Assembly: GCF_003569745.1 (NCBI RefSeq)
Contig: NZ_AP018498.1
Span: 1,587,001-1,651,000, forward strand
Length of the DNA stretch: 64,000 nucleotides
Source of the DNA: Altererythrobacter sp. B11
GTDB lineage: Bacteria; Pseudomonadota; Alphaproteobacteria; Sphingomonadales; Sphingomonadaceae
Reading direction: 5' to 3'
Made by a program: the position numbers and the translations under genes
Shown: positions 18,156-26,986 of the stretch, piece by piece
Numbering within the stretch: position 1 is the first letter of the stretch
Layout: each line of letters opens with the position of its first letter
The notes under the pieces: generated by a model
What the model was told of the DNA's origin: nothing
Database searches by the model: none
What the model saw: the letters and a program-made list of their open reading frames with translations, nothing else

Positions 18156-18866
18156 TCAGATCAGGCCCTTCGCGCGCAGCGACACATGACCTTCCCGCCC
18201 CACGATCACATGATCGTGGACGGTGATGCCCAGCAGGCGCCCGGCCTCTGCAATGCGCTGCGTCACCTGAATGTCGGCCCGGCTCGGCTCCGGATTGCCG
18301 CTGGGGTGGTTGTGTACCAGGATGAGGGCGCTGGCGCCGATGTCCAGCCCGCGCCGGATCACTTCGCGCGGGTGGATTGCCGCCTCGTCGATCGAGCCAT
18401 CGCCGACGTGGTGATCGAGGATCAGGCGATTGCGCGTGTCGAGATAGAGCACCCGCACCCGCTCCACCGTCAGATGCGCCATGTCGATCGCGAGATAATC
18501 CAGCAGCGCATGCCAGCTGGCGAGCACGGGCTTCTCGCGCACTTCGCTGCGCGCCATCCGGCGGGCGGCGAGCGCGGCGATCTTTACCGCGCCAATGCCC
18601 GCCTCGCCCATGCCCTTTACCTGCCGCAGCGCGCCCGGTTCGGCATTCAGCACGGCCGATAAAGACCCGAACCGTTGCAGCAGCGCCTTCGCCAGCGGCT
18701 TGGTGTCGCCGCGCGCGCTGGCGCCGAACAGCAGGAATTCCAGCACCTCGTAATCGGCCAGTGCTTCCGCCCCGCCTTCCAGCAGCCGCTGGCGCAGCCG
18801 CGCGCGATGGCCGGCGCCGTCATGGGCGCCCTCCGGCACTGCCTGTTCTGGACTATCGCCTGCCAA
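18156..18866 (-). CDS. radC: RadC/JAB-domain DNA repair-like protein
   Basis: RadC-family JAMM protein of 236 residues. An N-terminal helix-hairpin-helix-like region (ALRQVKGMGEAGIGAVK) precedes the JAMM metal site HNHPSGNPEPSRAD. The TTG start at 18866 is chosen because GGAGGGGG lies at ideal spacing before it and the protein then begins at the normal family N-terminus (MAGDSPEQA...GHRARLRQRLLEGG region); no ATG is available nearby. Despite the name, a repair role for RadC is poorly supported; family membership is certain, function is not. It is divergent from ydbH across 64 bp. Confidence 0.9.
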   Translation of the reverse strand: MAGDSPEQAVPEGAHDGAGHRARLRQRLLEGGAEALADYEVLEFLLFGASARGDTKPLAKALLQRFGSLSAVLNAEPGALRQVKGMGEAGIGAVKIAALAARRMARSEVREKPVLASWHALLDYLAIDMAHLTVERVRVLYLDTRNRLILDHHVGDGSIDEAAIHPREVIRRGLDIGASALILVHNHPSGNPEPSRADIQVTQRIAEAGRLLGITVHDHVIVGREGHVSLRAKGLI

Positions 18867-18930
18867 GAGCACCCCCTCCGGTCGCAAGCCGCATTGCCTT
18901 TGCCGTGCGTGTCGCGCAAGTGTCGCGCCA

Positions 18931-21900
18931 ATGGCGCATGATGGCGAAGAGGAGGCGGACCTGCCGCGCGGCGGCCGCCGCCGGGTGGGGTGCTGGATTC
19001 TGCTGGCTTTGCTGGCTGCCATTCTGCTCGCCTTCGGCCTTGCCTGGCTGAACCGGGAGCAGATCGCCGACAATGTCATAGCCTCCGTGCTCGATGATTA
19101 TGGCGTGGCCGCGCGCTACGAGATCGAGAGCATCGGGCCGGAGCGGCAGGTGCTGCGCAACATCGTGGTGGGCGATCCGGCACGGCCGGACCTGACGATC
19201 GAGCGGGCTGAAGTCACCATAGAGCCGCGCTTCGGCTTTCCCGCGATCGGCCGGGTCAGCCTCAGCAAGCCGCGCCTCTATGGCCGGCTGGCCGATGGCC
19301 AGCTGAGCTTCGGCGCGCTCGATTCGCTGATCTTCACCGGCGGCGACAAGCCGTTCGAGTTCCCCGACATGAACCTTGCCGTCACCGACGGGCGCGCGTT
19401 GCTGCAGACGGATTATGGCCCGGTGGGCATCATGCTGGAAGGCGAGGGGCACCTGCGCGGGGGCTTTGCGGGCGAACTGGCCGCCACCGCCCCGCGCCTT
19501 GCCATGGCCGGGTGCGAGGCGAGCGCGGCCACGCTCTATGGCCGGATCGGGGTGGAGGCGGAGCGGCCTCGCTTCGATGGTCCGCTGCGGTTCGCGACGC
19601 TCGCCTGTCCCGATGCCGATGTGCGGCTGGACCGCGGGGCGGTGCAGCTCGGCCTCGTGGGTGACCGCACGCTCAAGGGCTTCGATGGCGACGCGGGGAT
19701 TGAGCTTGGCGCGGCGCGGCAGGGCGGGAACCGCATCGGCCGCACGACTGGCGAGGCGCAGCTGACCTGGCGCAGCGGGGACATCACCGCTCGCTATCAG
19801 TTCGCCGCAGGGGGCATCGCCACCACCCAGGCCGCAATCGGCAATTTGTCGCTCGACGGATCGCTGCGCACGCGGCGGGGCTTCGCCAATGTCGAACTGG
19901 ATGGGATGATCTCCGGCCGCGGCGTGCGGCCGGGCCCCGGCTTCGATGCGGCGCTGGCGGATTTGTCGCGAATGGGGGAGGGGACGCTGGTCGCCCCCGT
20001 GGGCCGGCGCATCAGCAGCCAACTGACCGCCGAAGGGCGGGACAGTCGCCTTTCGGTGGATTGGACCCTGCGCCGGCTCGACGGGCGCACCAGCTTCGTC
20101 ATGCCCAATGCGCGGCTGCTCGGCAGCAGCGGCGCCACGCTGCTGTCGCTCTCCCGCGTCCAGATCGGGCTGGATGGGGCGGATCGCGGCGTGCCCCGCT
20201 TCTCGGGCAATTTCGCCACCGGCGGCGAAGGGTTGCCTCGCCTCGCCGGGCGGATGGAGGAAGAGCAGGATGGTGGCCTGATCCTGCGCGTCACCATGGC
20301 GCCTTACAGCGCCGGCGATTCGCGGCTGGCGGTGCCCGAGCTGCTCGTGCGGCGGGACGAAGCAGGCGCGCTGGATTTCCGCGGCGAAGTTCAGGCCAGC
20401 GGTGCGTTGCCCGGCGGCAGGGCCGAAGGGTTGACATTGCCGGTTTCGGGCAGCTGGTCCCCGCAGGCGGGGCTGGCGCTGTGGCAGCGATGTACCGACC
20501 TGCGCTTCGACCGGCTGGAGGTGGCGGACCTCTCGCTCGACGGTCGGCGGCTGAGGCTGTGCCCGCCGCGCGGCCGCGCGATCCTGCGCTATGGCGCGTC
20601 CGGGCTGCAGATTGCCGCCGGTGCGCCCTCGCTCGATCTCACGGGGACGCTCGCCGGTACGCCGCTGGCGATCCGCAGCGGGCCGGTGGGCTTCGGCTGG
20701 CCGGGCGCGGTGAGCGCGCGGCAATTGCAGGTGACGCTCGGCCCCCCGGATTCTGCCACCAGCTTCGCGATCTCCGATCTCGGCGCCCGCATTGGGGATG
20801 AGATTGCGGGCAGCTTCACCGGCGCCGACATCAAGCTCTTCTCGGTGCCGCTCGATCTGCTCGGCGCATCGGGCGATTGGCGCTATGCCGATGGACGGCT
20901 GGTGCTGACGAACGGCAGCTTCCGCCTGGAAGACCGCGCGGCGAGCGACCGATTCGAACCGCTGATGGCGCGCGACGCCACGCTGACGCTGGCGAACAGC
21001 CGCATCACCGCGCGTGCCCTGCTGCGTGAACCCGCGTCGGATCGCGCGGTGACGCGGGTGGACATCGCCCACAATCTCTCCACCGCCACGGGCCACGCCG
21101 ATCTGGCGGTGGAAGGGCTGCAGTTCGACAGCAAGCTCCAGCCCGAGCAGCTGAGCAAGCTGGCCTATGGCGTCGTCGCGAACGTGAAGGGCACGGTCAC
21201 CGGCACGGGGCGGATCGACTGGAATGCGGAGCGGGTCACCAGCAGCGGGCGCTTCTCCAGCGATTCGCTCGATCTTGCCGCCGTATTCGGGCCGGTGCGC
21301 GGAGCGTCGGGCACGATCGTCTTCACCGATCTGCTCGGCCTTACCACCGCGGCGCATCAGACGATCCATGTGGCGGCGATCAATCCGGGCACCGAAGTCT
21401 ATGACGGCGATGTGGTCTTCACGCTGACCGGCGGTGAGCTGCTGCAGGTGGAGGGCGGGAAATGGCCCTTCTTCGGCGGCACCTTGACTATGCAGCCGGT
21501 GCCGATCCGCTTTGGCGCGGCGGAGGAGCGGCGCTACACCTTCGATATCCAGGGCCTGGACGCGGCGCTGTTCATCCAGCGGATGGAGCTGGAGAACATC
21601 TCCGCCACCGGCGTGTTCGACGGCACCGTGCCGATCGTGTTCGACCGTGACGGGAACGGCAGCATCGAGGATGGGCGGCTGGTGGCCCGGGCGCCGGGGG
21701 GCAATCTCTCCTATGTCGGCGAACTGACCTACAAGGATCTCTCGCCCATGGCGGATTTCGCCTTCGCTGCCCTGCGCTCGCTCGATTACGAAGGGCTAGA
21801 GGTGGAGATGGGTGGGCCCCTGACCGGCGAAATCGTCACGAGCCTGCGATTCCAGGGGATCAGCCAGGGGCAGGGCGCGCAGAAGAACTTCATCACCCGG

Positions 21901-22161
21901 CGGGTGGCCGGCCTGCCGTTCCGCTTTGTGATCAACATCCGCGCGGCCTTCTATACGCTGCTCGGAGACCTGCGTTCGATCTACGATCCCGCCAATATCC
22001 GTGACCCGCGCGAGATCGGGCTGCTCGATGCCGAGGGCAATCCGATCGAGCGCCCGCCGGGCGAGGCGCCACCCAATGTGCCGCCCCCCGGGCTCCCCGC
22101 GGCGGCGCTGCCGCCCGCGCCACCCAATGAACCAACCATTCAGCCCTCCGAAAGCGAGTGA
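18931..22161 (+). CDS. ydbH: YdbH-family AsmA-like intermembrane lipid transport protein
   Basis: A 1076-residue protein with one N-terminal membrane helix (WILLALLAAILLAFGLAWL) and a very long repetitive beta-rich periplasmic body, as expected for the AsmA-like bridge proteins that carry phospholipids between inner and outer membranes. The C-terminal third (TVPIVFDRDGNGSIEDGRL, GPLTGEIVTSLRFQGISQG) matches the YdbH/dicarboxylate-transport family region. A Pro/Ala-rich tail ends the protein. The next two genes are ynbE-like and ydbL-like, reproducing the E. coli ydbH-ynbE-ydbL set, which strongly supports the call. Function is from family knowledge. Confidence 0.85.
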   Translation: MAHDGEEEADLPRGGRRRVGCWILLALLAAILLAFGLAWLNREQIADNVIASVLDDYGVAARYEIESIGPERQVLRNIVVGDPARPDLTIERAEVTIEPRFGFPAIGRVSLSKPRLYGRLADGQLSFGALDSLIFTGGDKPFEFPDMNLAVTDGRALLQTDYGPVGIMLEGEGHLRGGFAGELAATAPRLAMAGCEASAATLYGRIGVEAERPRFDGPLRFATLACPDADVRLDRGAVQLGLVGDRTLKGFDGDAGIELGAARQGGNRIGRTTGEAQLTWRSGDITARYQFAAGGIATTQAAIGNLSLDGSLRTRRGFANVELDGMISGRGVRPGPGFDAALADLSRMGEGTLVAPVGRRISSQLTAEGRDSRLSVDWTLRRLDGRTSFVMPNARLLGSSGATLLSLSRVQIGLDGADRGVPRFSGNFATGGEGLPRLAGRMEEEQDGGLILRVTMAPYSAGDSRLAVPELLVRRDEAGALDFRGEVQASGALPGGRAEGLTLPVSGSWSPQAGLALWQRCTDLRFDRLEVADLSLDGRRLRLCPPRGRAILRYGASGLQIAAGAPSLDLTGTLAGTPLAIRSGPVGFGWPGAVSARQLQVTLGPPDSATSFAISDLGARIGDEIAGSFTGADIKLFSVPLDLLGASGDWRYADGRLVLTNGSFRLEDRAASDRFEPLMARDATLTLANSRITARALLREPASDRAVTRVDIAHNLSTATGHADLAVEGLQFDSKLQPEQLSKLAYGVVANVKGTVTGTGRIDWNAERVTSSGRFSSDSLDLAAVFGPVRGASGTIVFTDLLGLTTAAHQTIHVAAINPGTEVYDGDVVFTLTGGELLQVEGGKWPFFGGTLTMQPVPIRFGAAEERRYTFDIQGLDAALFIQRMELENISATGVFDGTVPIVFDRDGNGSIEDGRLVARAPGGNLSYVGELTYKDLSPMADFAFAALRSLDYEGLEVEMGGPLTGEIVTSLRFQGISQGQGAQKNFITRRVAGLPFRFVINIRAAFYTLLGDLRSIYDPANIRDPREIGLLDAEGNPIERPPGEAPPNVPPPGLPAAALPPAPPNEPTIQPSESE

Positions 22162-22217
22162 GTGCCATGAGAGCAGCCAAATTGACCAATCCCGCGCCGC
22201 CTGCGCATAAGACCCGG

Positions 22218-22412
22218 ATGACGGGAACCAACAGGCTGACGGCGATGGGGGTGCTGGTGCTGGGATCGGCGCTGGCTGGGGGGTGCATCACTGTGAACGC
22301 GCCCGATCAGCCGATCGTGATCGAGCTCAACATCAACATCAAAAGCGAAGTTGTATATCGCCTGGCGAATGATGCCGGGAACACGATCGAAGAGAACGCC
22401 GACATCTTCTGA
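22218..22412 (+). CDS. ynbE: YnbE-family lipoprotein
   Basis: A 64-residue lipoprotein, close to the 61 residues of E. coli YnbE. The signal ends at the lipobox LAGGC and the mature part contains PIVIELNINIKSEVVYRL and ends ENADIF, as in YnbE proteins. The ATG at 22218 is chosen because it gives a 23-residue lipoprotein signal; an ATG at 22167 or a GTG at 22158 overlapping the ydbH stop would add 17-20 residues. YnbE is thought to bind the outer-membrane end of YdbH. Its stop overlaps the ydbL start (TGATG). Confidence 0.8.
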   Translation: MTGTNRLTAMGVLVLGSALAGGCITVNAPDQPIVIELNINIKSEVVYRLANDAGNTIEENADIF

Positions 22413-22819
22413 TGGGGACGAAACGAATGAAACGCAGCCTTGCCCGCACCGCGATTGCCGCCGCCACGGCGGCGCTCGCCCTTGGCGCGATCGCCAGCCC
22501 GGCCTTCGCCCAGCGCGATCCGGCCTATGAAGCCGCCCGCGCCAGCGGCGATGTGGGCGAGAAGGTGGATGGCTATCTTGCCGTGGTCGGCTCCGGCACG
22601 CCGGCGCTGCGCAAGATGGTGGACGACATCAATATCAAGCGCCGCGCCGTCTATGCGGAGAAGGCGCAGGCCGCCAACGCCACGCTGCAGGAATATGCCT
22701 TCACCGCCGGCTGCCTGGCGATCGCGCGCACCTCTCCGGGTGAAAAGTACCAAGCGCCCGATGGCAGCTGGAAGACCCGCACCTCCGCCGCGCCGGAACG
22801 CGATCCCCGCTGCCCCTGA
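22412..22819 (+). CDS. ydbL: YdbL-family (DUF1318) periplasmic protein
   Basis: A 135-residue exported protein with a signal peptide ending AFAQR and a DUF1318 body containing GEKVDGYLAV, VDDINIKRRAVYAEKA and the cysteine pair seen in GCLAIAR and RDPRCP. YdbL modulates the YdbH-YnbE interaction in E. coli. The ATG at 22412 overlaps the ynbE stop; an ATG at 22427 with GGGG upstream is an equally plausible start and leaves a normal signal peptide. Confidence 0.85.
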   Translation: MGTKRMKRSLARTAIAAATAALALGAIASPAFAQRDPAYEAARASGDVGEKVDGYLAVVGSGTPALRKMVDDINIKRRAVYAEKAQAANATLQEYAFTAGCLAIARTSPGEKYQAPDGSWKTRTSAAPERDPRCP

Positions 22820-22861
22820 TCCGGGGCGGGGTGCCGCGGCGCGCAACTGCCCCGCTGCCGG

Positions 22862-22890
22862 TTGACTCGCATATGCCCCCCGTCTAGGGC
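22862..22890 (+). promoter_or_regulatory. Probable promoter of the F0 ATP synthase operon
   Basis: TTGACT, exactly 17 bp, then TAGGGC, 61 bases before the atpI start. The -35 is near consensus and TAGGGC is a plausible alphaproteobacterial -10. A strong AAGGAG ribosome binding site (22940-22945) follows. Confidence 0.55.
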
Positions 22891-22951
22891 GGCGGCGCCC
22901 TCGGCGGGCAACTCTTTGCGCGTGCCGGAAACTCCCTCTAAGGAGCCCGGT

Positions 22952-23269
22952 ATGAACGAAGAAACGCCCGAACGGGACTCCATTGGCGAAGATGCGCGGA
23001 TCGACGCGCTCGAGGAGCGGCTGAAGTCCGCACGCGAGCGGGAAGAAAAGCGCAGAGGGCCGCGGGTGAAGGGTGCCGATGCCGGTTCGCGGCTGGGCAA
23101 CCGGGTACTCGCGGATTTGCTGGGGGGGCTTCTCGGAGGCACCGTGATCGGCCTGGTGATTGATCGCCTGGCGGGGACGGAGCCCTGGGGTCTGTTGGTT
23201 TCGCTGTCCCTCGGGATAGTGGCTGCCTTCAGTAACATTATTCGGATTACGAGCCGGCGCCCGGACTGA
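22952..23269 (+). CDS. atpI: F0F1 ATP synthase assembly protein AtpI
   Basis: A 105-residue AtpI protein that helps assemble the c-ring. A charged, predicted coiled N-terminal half (IDALEERLKSAREREEKR) precedes two membrane helices containing GGLLGGTVIGLVIDRLAGT and PWGLLVSLSLGIVAAFSNIIR. The ATG is fixed by AAGGAG six bases upstream. First gene of atpI-atpB-atpE-atpF'-atpF. Confidence 0.9.
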   Translation: MNEETPERDSIGEDARIDALEERLKSAREREEKRRGPRVKGADAGSRLGNRVLADLLGGLLGGTVIGLVIDRLAGTEPWGLLVSLSLGIVAAFSNIIRITSRRPD

Positions 23270-23326
23270 CCCGATATTGGGGCAGGTGGGGCGCCGCGTT
23301 GCAATTCTTTGGGGACTCGAACGACC

Positions 23327-24121
23327 GTGGCAGCCGAAGCAGGCAGAGTCGATCCGATGCACCAGTTCGCCATCGAGCCGCTGTTCGGCTCGGCAAACTG
23401 GCAATTGGCCGGGTATAATATCGCCTTCACCAACAGTGCGCTGTGGATGATGATTGCGGCGCTTGCGCTGTGGATCTTCGTCGCGGGCGGCATGAAGCGC
23501 GCGCTCGTGCCCGGGCGCTGGCAGATGGCGGTGGAAACCTTCACCGGCTTCATCGATGATATGCTGGCCACCAACGTGGGCAAGGAAGGGAAGAAATACG
23601 TTCCCTATATCTTCTCGCTGTTCATGTTCATCCTCTTCGCCAATTTGCTGGGCCTGATCCCGCTGCCGCTGGCGATGGTGGGCGTCCACGCCTTCACCAC
23701 CACCAGCCACTTCACGCTCACCGGCGTGCTGGCGATCCTGTCCTTCTCCATCGTGCTGGTGGTCGGCTTCTGGAAGCATGGGCTCCACTTCTTCTCGCTG
23801 TTCGTGCCGCATGGCACGCCGCTGCCGATGGTGCCGCTGATCTTCCTGGTGGAGCTGTTCTCCTTCCTGGTGCGCCCCTTCAGCCTCGGCCTGCGACTGT
23901 TCGTGGCCATGATGGCCGGACACGTGCTGCTGGAAATCCTCGCCAGCTTCATCATCGACAGCTCGAATGCCGGGCTGGGCTGGGGTGTCCTGATCGGCAC
24001 GCCGAGCTTCTTCCTGATGCTTGCCATCTGCGCGCTGGAAGTGCTGGTGGCCGGTATCCAGGCCTATGTCTTCGCGCTGTTGACGTCGCTGTACATCAAC
24101 GACGCCGAAAACCTTCACTGA
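23327..24121 (+). CDS. atpB: ATP synthase F0 subunit a
   Basis: A 264-residue polytopic membrane protein forming the proton half-channels beside the c-ring. The segment [20 protein letters not shown] carries the essential arginine, and [20 protein letters not shown] ends the last helix. The GTG start at 23327 gives the usual [20 protein letters not shown]-terminus and is preceded by GGGGA; an ATG at 23357 is a shorter alternative. The F1 genes are not in the window, matching the split F0/F1 organisation of Alphaproteobacteria. Confidence 0.95.
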   Translation: MAAEAGRVDPMHQFAIEPLFGSANWQLAGYNIAFTNSALWMMIAALALWIFVAGGMKRALVPGRWQMAVETFTGFIDDMLATNVGKEGKKYVPYIFSLFMFILFANLLGLIPLPLAMVGVHAFTTTSHFTLTGVLAILSFSIVLVVGFWKHGLHFFSLFVPHGTPLPMVPLIFLVELFSFLVRPFSLGLRLFVAMMAGHVLLEILASFIIDSSNAGLGWGVLIGTPSFFLMLAICALEVLVAGIQAYVFALLTSLYINDAENLH

Positions 24122-24161
24122 GTTCGTTCCAACACATAAGTTTTCACAAAGGAGTTTTGTC

Positions 24162-24389
24162 ATGGACATGGAAGCAGCCAAGCTGATCGGCGCCGGTCTC
24201 GCGGCGATCGGTGCGGGCCTCGCCTCGATCGGCGTGGGCAACGTCTTCGGTTCGTTCCTCGAGAGCGCCCTGCGCAACCCGGGTGCCGCCGACGGCCAGC
24301 AGGGCCGTCTGTTCATCGGCTTCGCCGCTGCCGAGCTTCTGGGCCTGCTGGCCTTCCTCGTCGCGGTGATCCTGATCTTCGTCGCCTGA
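24162..24389 (+). CDS. atpE: ATP synthase F0 subunit c
   Basis: A 75-residue hairpin of two membrane helices that forms the rotor ring. The glycine-rich first helix ([17 protein letters not shown]) and conserved polar loop ALRNPGA are present, with the proton-binding glutamate E58 in [10 protein letters not shown]. An AAAGGAG ribosome binding site precedes the ATG, suited to high expression. Residues at the ion site do not show the sodium-binding pattern, so protons are the likely coupling ion. Confidence 0.97.
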   Translation: MDMEAAKLIGAGLAAIGAGLASIGVGNVFGSFLESALRNPGAADGQQGRLFIGFAAAELLGLLAFLVAVILIFVA

Positions 24390-24478
24390 CGAACACTGTC
24401 GGGAATGCCGGCCCGCGCCTTGCGCGCGGCCGGCTGCCCGATCCCCTGCAATGACGCGCAAATAGCCGGACCCCATCG

Positions 24479-24973
24479 ATGCCTCAGATAGCCCAATTGG
24501 CCTCCACCTATTCCAGCCAGATCTTCTGGCTGCTGGTGATTTTCGGCCTGGTATTCTTCGTCATCGGCCGGGGCATGGTGCCCAAGGTGATGGACACCGT
24601 GGCCCTGCGCGATCAGCAGATTTCCAGCGATCTCGCCGCCGCCCAGGCGGCGCGGGACGCGGCGAACGAGCAGGAAGAGGCGTGGCGCAAGCGCGAGAAT
24701 CAGAATCGCGCCGAAGCCCATGCTTTGATCAATGCCGCCAAGGCGGAAGCCGCCGCGGCGACCGAGAAGAAGCTCTCCGCCGCGCAGAAGCGCATCGACA
24801 AGAAGATCGCCGATGCCGAAGCGCGGATCGCGGAAGCGGCCAGCCAGGCGGCGGCGGAAATCGAGACGGTCGCCAGCGAGGCGGCACGTGACATCGTACA
24901 GCGTCTCGCCGGAGTGGACGTGAGCGACGCGGCCGCCAAGGCGGCGGTGAAGGAAGCAATGATTCATGGCTGA
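24479..24973 (+). CDS. atpF': ATP synthase F0 subunit b'
   Basis: A 164-residue peripheral-stalk subunit. One N-terminal membrane helix (IFWLLVIFGLVFFVIGRGMV) is followed by a long charged coiled coil rich in Ala, Lys and Glu. Starting MPQIAQLASTYSSQIFWLL is typical of b' (AtpX) rather than b. It overlaps atpF by 8 bp, so the two unlike stalk subunits are made from one coupled message. Confidence 0.92.
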   Translation: MPQIAQLASTYSSQIFWLLVIFGLVFFVIGRGMVPKVMDTVALRDQQISSDLAAAQAARDAANEQEEAWRKRENQNRAEAHALINAAKAEAAAATEKKLSAAQKRIDKKIADAEARIAEAASQAAAEIETVASEAARDIVQRLAGVDVSDAAAKAAVKEAMIHG

Positions 24974-25541
24974 GCATCCGCCCGAAGTCTTCACCACCAG
25001 CGATCCGGAGCTCCCCACCGAAATGACGGGGCACGACGCCGGCCACACCGAACATGCCGAACCCATTGCCCTTGGCCTCACGCCGGGCGGCTGGGTTGGC
25101 CTCGCCATGCTGGTCTTCCTCGGCATCCTGATCTGGAAGGGTGTGCTGAAGACGATCGGCGGCGGGCTCGATACCAAGATCGCCGCCATTCGCGAGCAGC
25201 TGGAAGAAGCCAAGACACTGCGGCGCGAGGCTGAGGCGCTGCGCGCCGAATATGCGGCCAAGATCGCCAACGCGGAAAAGGACGCGGCGGCCATGCTCGA
25301 CCATGCCAAGTCCGAGGCCGAGCAGATCGTCGCCAAGGCGCAGGAAGATGCCGAAGCGGTGGTCACCCGGCGCAAGAAGATGGCCGAGGACAAGATCGCC
25401 GCGGCCGAACGCGGCGCGGTGGAAGAACTGCGCGCCCGCGCGGCGACTGCCGCGACGCAGGCGGCCCGGGGCCTGATCGCCGGCAAGCATGATGCCGCGG
25501 CCGATACGCGGCTGGTGAACGAGACGATCTCCGCTCTCTGA
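24966..25541 (+). CDS. atpF: ATP synthase F0 subunit b
   Basis: A 191-residue peripheral-stalk subunit. A 30-residue His/Glu-containing N-terminus precedes the membrane helix WVGLAMLVFLGILIW and a coiled-coil body (REQLEEAKTLRREAEALRAEY). Last gene of the F0 operon; it forms the heterodimeric stalk with b'. Confidence 0.94.
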   Translation: MAEHPPEVFTTSDPELPTEMTGHDAGHTEHAEPIALGLTPGGWVGLAMLVFLGILIWKGVLKTIGGGLDTKIAAIREQLEEAKTLRREAEALRAEYAAKIANAEKDAAAMLDHAKSEAEQIVAKAQEDAEAVVTRRKKMAEDKIAAAERGAVEELRARAATAATQAARGLIAGKHDAAADTRLVNETISAL

Positions 25542-25618
25542 CTCTCCGGCCGGGCGCTGCCTGGCCGGATATTATCGCGCCGCCAATGCTTTCCCTTGTA
25601 ACAGACAAGGAGAGAGAC

Positions 25619-26227
25619 ATGAGCGTTTCGGCGATTGCGATCAATTGCACCCTCAAGACCAGCGGCGGCGAAGCCAGCTCCACCGATGCGATGATCGGGG
25701 TGCTGCGCAAGGCCTTTGCCAAGCACCACGTCGCGATCGCGGAGACCCTGCGCATCGCCGATTATAACGTGCTCCCCGGCGTGACTTCGGACGAGGGCGA
25801 GGGGGACGACTGGCCTGCGCTGCGCGAAAAGATCCTGGCGCATGACATCCTCATCTTCGGCGGCCCCATCTGGCTGGGGCAGATCGGCTCGATCGCCAAG
25901 CGGGTGCTGGAGCGGATGGATGCCTTCATTTCCGAAACCGACGAGCAGGGGCGGATGCCGAGCTTCGGCAAGGTAGCCGTCGCTGCGATCGTAGGAAATG
26001 AGGACGGCGCGCATATGTCGAGCGCGCAGCTGTTCCAGGGTCTGAACGATTGCGGCTGGACCATTCCCGCAGTGGCGGCCTGCTACTGGGTGGGCGAAGC
26101 CATGCAATCGACCGATTTCAAGGAACTGGACGAGACACCCGATCCGGTGGCGAAGACGGCGAAGATGGTCGCCTCTTCCGCCAGCCATCTGGCGGGCCTG
26201 CTCAAGGCCAGCCCCTACCCCGGTTAG
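25619..26227 (+). CDS. Flavodoxin-fold NAD(P)H-dependent FMN reductase family protein
   Basis: A 202-residue cytosolic flavodoxin-like oxidoreductase. It starts MSVSAIAINCTLKTSGGEAS, the FMN phosphate-binding loop position, and contains DILIFGGPIWLGQIGSIAKRV and AVAAIVGNEDGAHM, typical of the WrbA/NADPH-dependent FMN reductase group. AAGGAGAG precedes the ATG at 25619, which decides the start over an ATG 33 bases upstream. Substrate is unknown. It follows the atp genes by 77 bp and its stop overlaps the gloB stop on the other strand. Confidence 0.8.
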   Translation: MSVSAIAINCTLKTSGGEASSTDAMIGVLRKAFAKHHVAIAETLRIADYNVLPGVTSDEGEGDDWPALREKILAHDILIFGGPIWLGQIGSIAKRVLERMDAFISETDEQGRMPSFGKVAVAAIVGNEDGAHMSSAQLFQGLNDCGWTIPAVAACYWVGEAMQSTDFKELDETPDPVAKTAKMVASSASHLAGLLKASPYPG

Positions 26228-26982
26228 AAGGCGTCCTTTGCGGCACGCAGCGCGGCAAATGTCTCCACCGCGCCGCCGCCTCCCCAGCGCGCCTGCAGCA
26301 CGGGATCGTCGGCCCGGAGGAAGGGATTGGTCGCGAGCTCGCGCGCGAGGCCCATCGGCACGGTGGGCTCGCCCGCCGCGCGCCGCCGCTCCACCTCCGC
26401 CGCATAGTCCCCAAGCGCTGCGTTCTCCGGATCGGCATGGAGCGCGAAGCGGGCGTTGGCGGCGGTGTATTCATGCGCGCAATAGAGCGTTGTTTCGGGC
26501 GGCAGCGCCTTGAGCCGCGAAAGGCTGGCCCAGAACTGCGGCGGCGTGCCTTCGAACATCCTGCCGCAACCCAGGGCGAACAGCGAATCGCCCACGAAGG
26601 CCATGCCCGCCGCCGGCAGATGATAGGCGATATGGCCCATGGTGTGGCCGCCCACGTCGATCACCTGCGCGGTCCATTCACCCAGCGAGACGGTGTCCCC
26701 GTCCGCCACCGTCCGGTCCACGGCGGCGATCTTCGCCGCATCGCCCGCGGGGGCAGTGATCGTGCAGCCGGTGGCCGCCTTGATCGCCTCGTTCCCGCCC
26801 GCATGGTCCGGGTGCCAATGGGTGTTCCAGATCTGCGTGATCCGCCAGCCCTTGCCCTCGGCCTCGCGCAGATAGGCCTCGGCATCGGGCGTATCGATGC
26901 ACGCGGTCTCCCCGCTCGCGGGATCGTGCAGCAGGAAGCCGTAATTGTCGGACAGGCAGGGGAACTGGTGGACTTCGAGCAT
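26224..26982 (-). CDS. gloB: Hydroxyacylglutathione hydrolase (glyoxalase II)
   Basis: Metallo-beta-lactamase-fold enzyme that hydrolyses S-lactoylglutathione to lactate and glutathione, ending methylglyoxal detoxification. The 252-residue protein has the binuclear metal motif THWHPDHAGG, further ligands in GGHTMGHIAYH and FVGDSLFALGCGR, and the glutathione-side AHEYT and NPFLR motifs. It starts 4 bp after the stop of the VOC gene. With the GFA gene it forms a three-gene glutathione-linked operon. Confidence 0.95.
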   Translation of the reverse strand: MLEVHQFPCLSDNYGFLLHDPASGETACIDTPDAEAYLREAEGKGWRITQIWNTHWHPDHAGGNEAIKAATGCTITAPAGDAAKIAAVDRTVADGDTVSLGEWTAQVIDVGGHTMGHIAYHLPAAGMAFVGDSLFALGCGRMFEGTPPQFWASLSRLKALPPETTLYCAHEYTAANARFALHADPENAALGDYAAEVERRRAAGEPTVPMGLARELATNPFLRADDPVLQARWGGGGAVETFAALRAAKDAF

Positions 26983-26986
26983 TGCG

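Noticed and set aside
22307-26188. A 1293-codon open frame on the minus strand opposite the F0 ATP synthase genes
   Set aside because: It runs antisense to well-defined atp genes, is rich in Arg, His, Ala and Gly without domains, and reflects the lack of stop codons in high-GC antisense frames.
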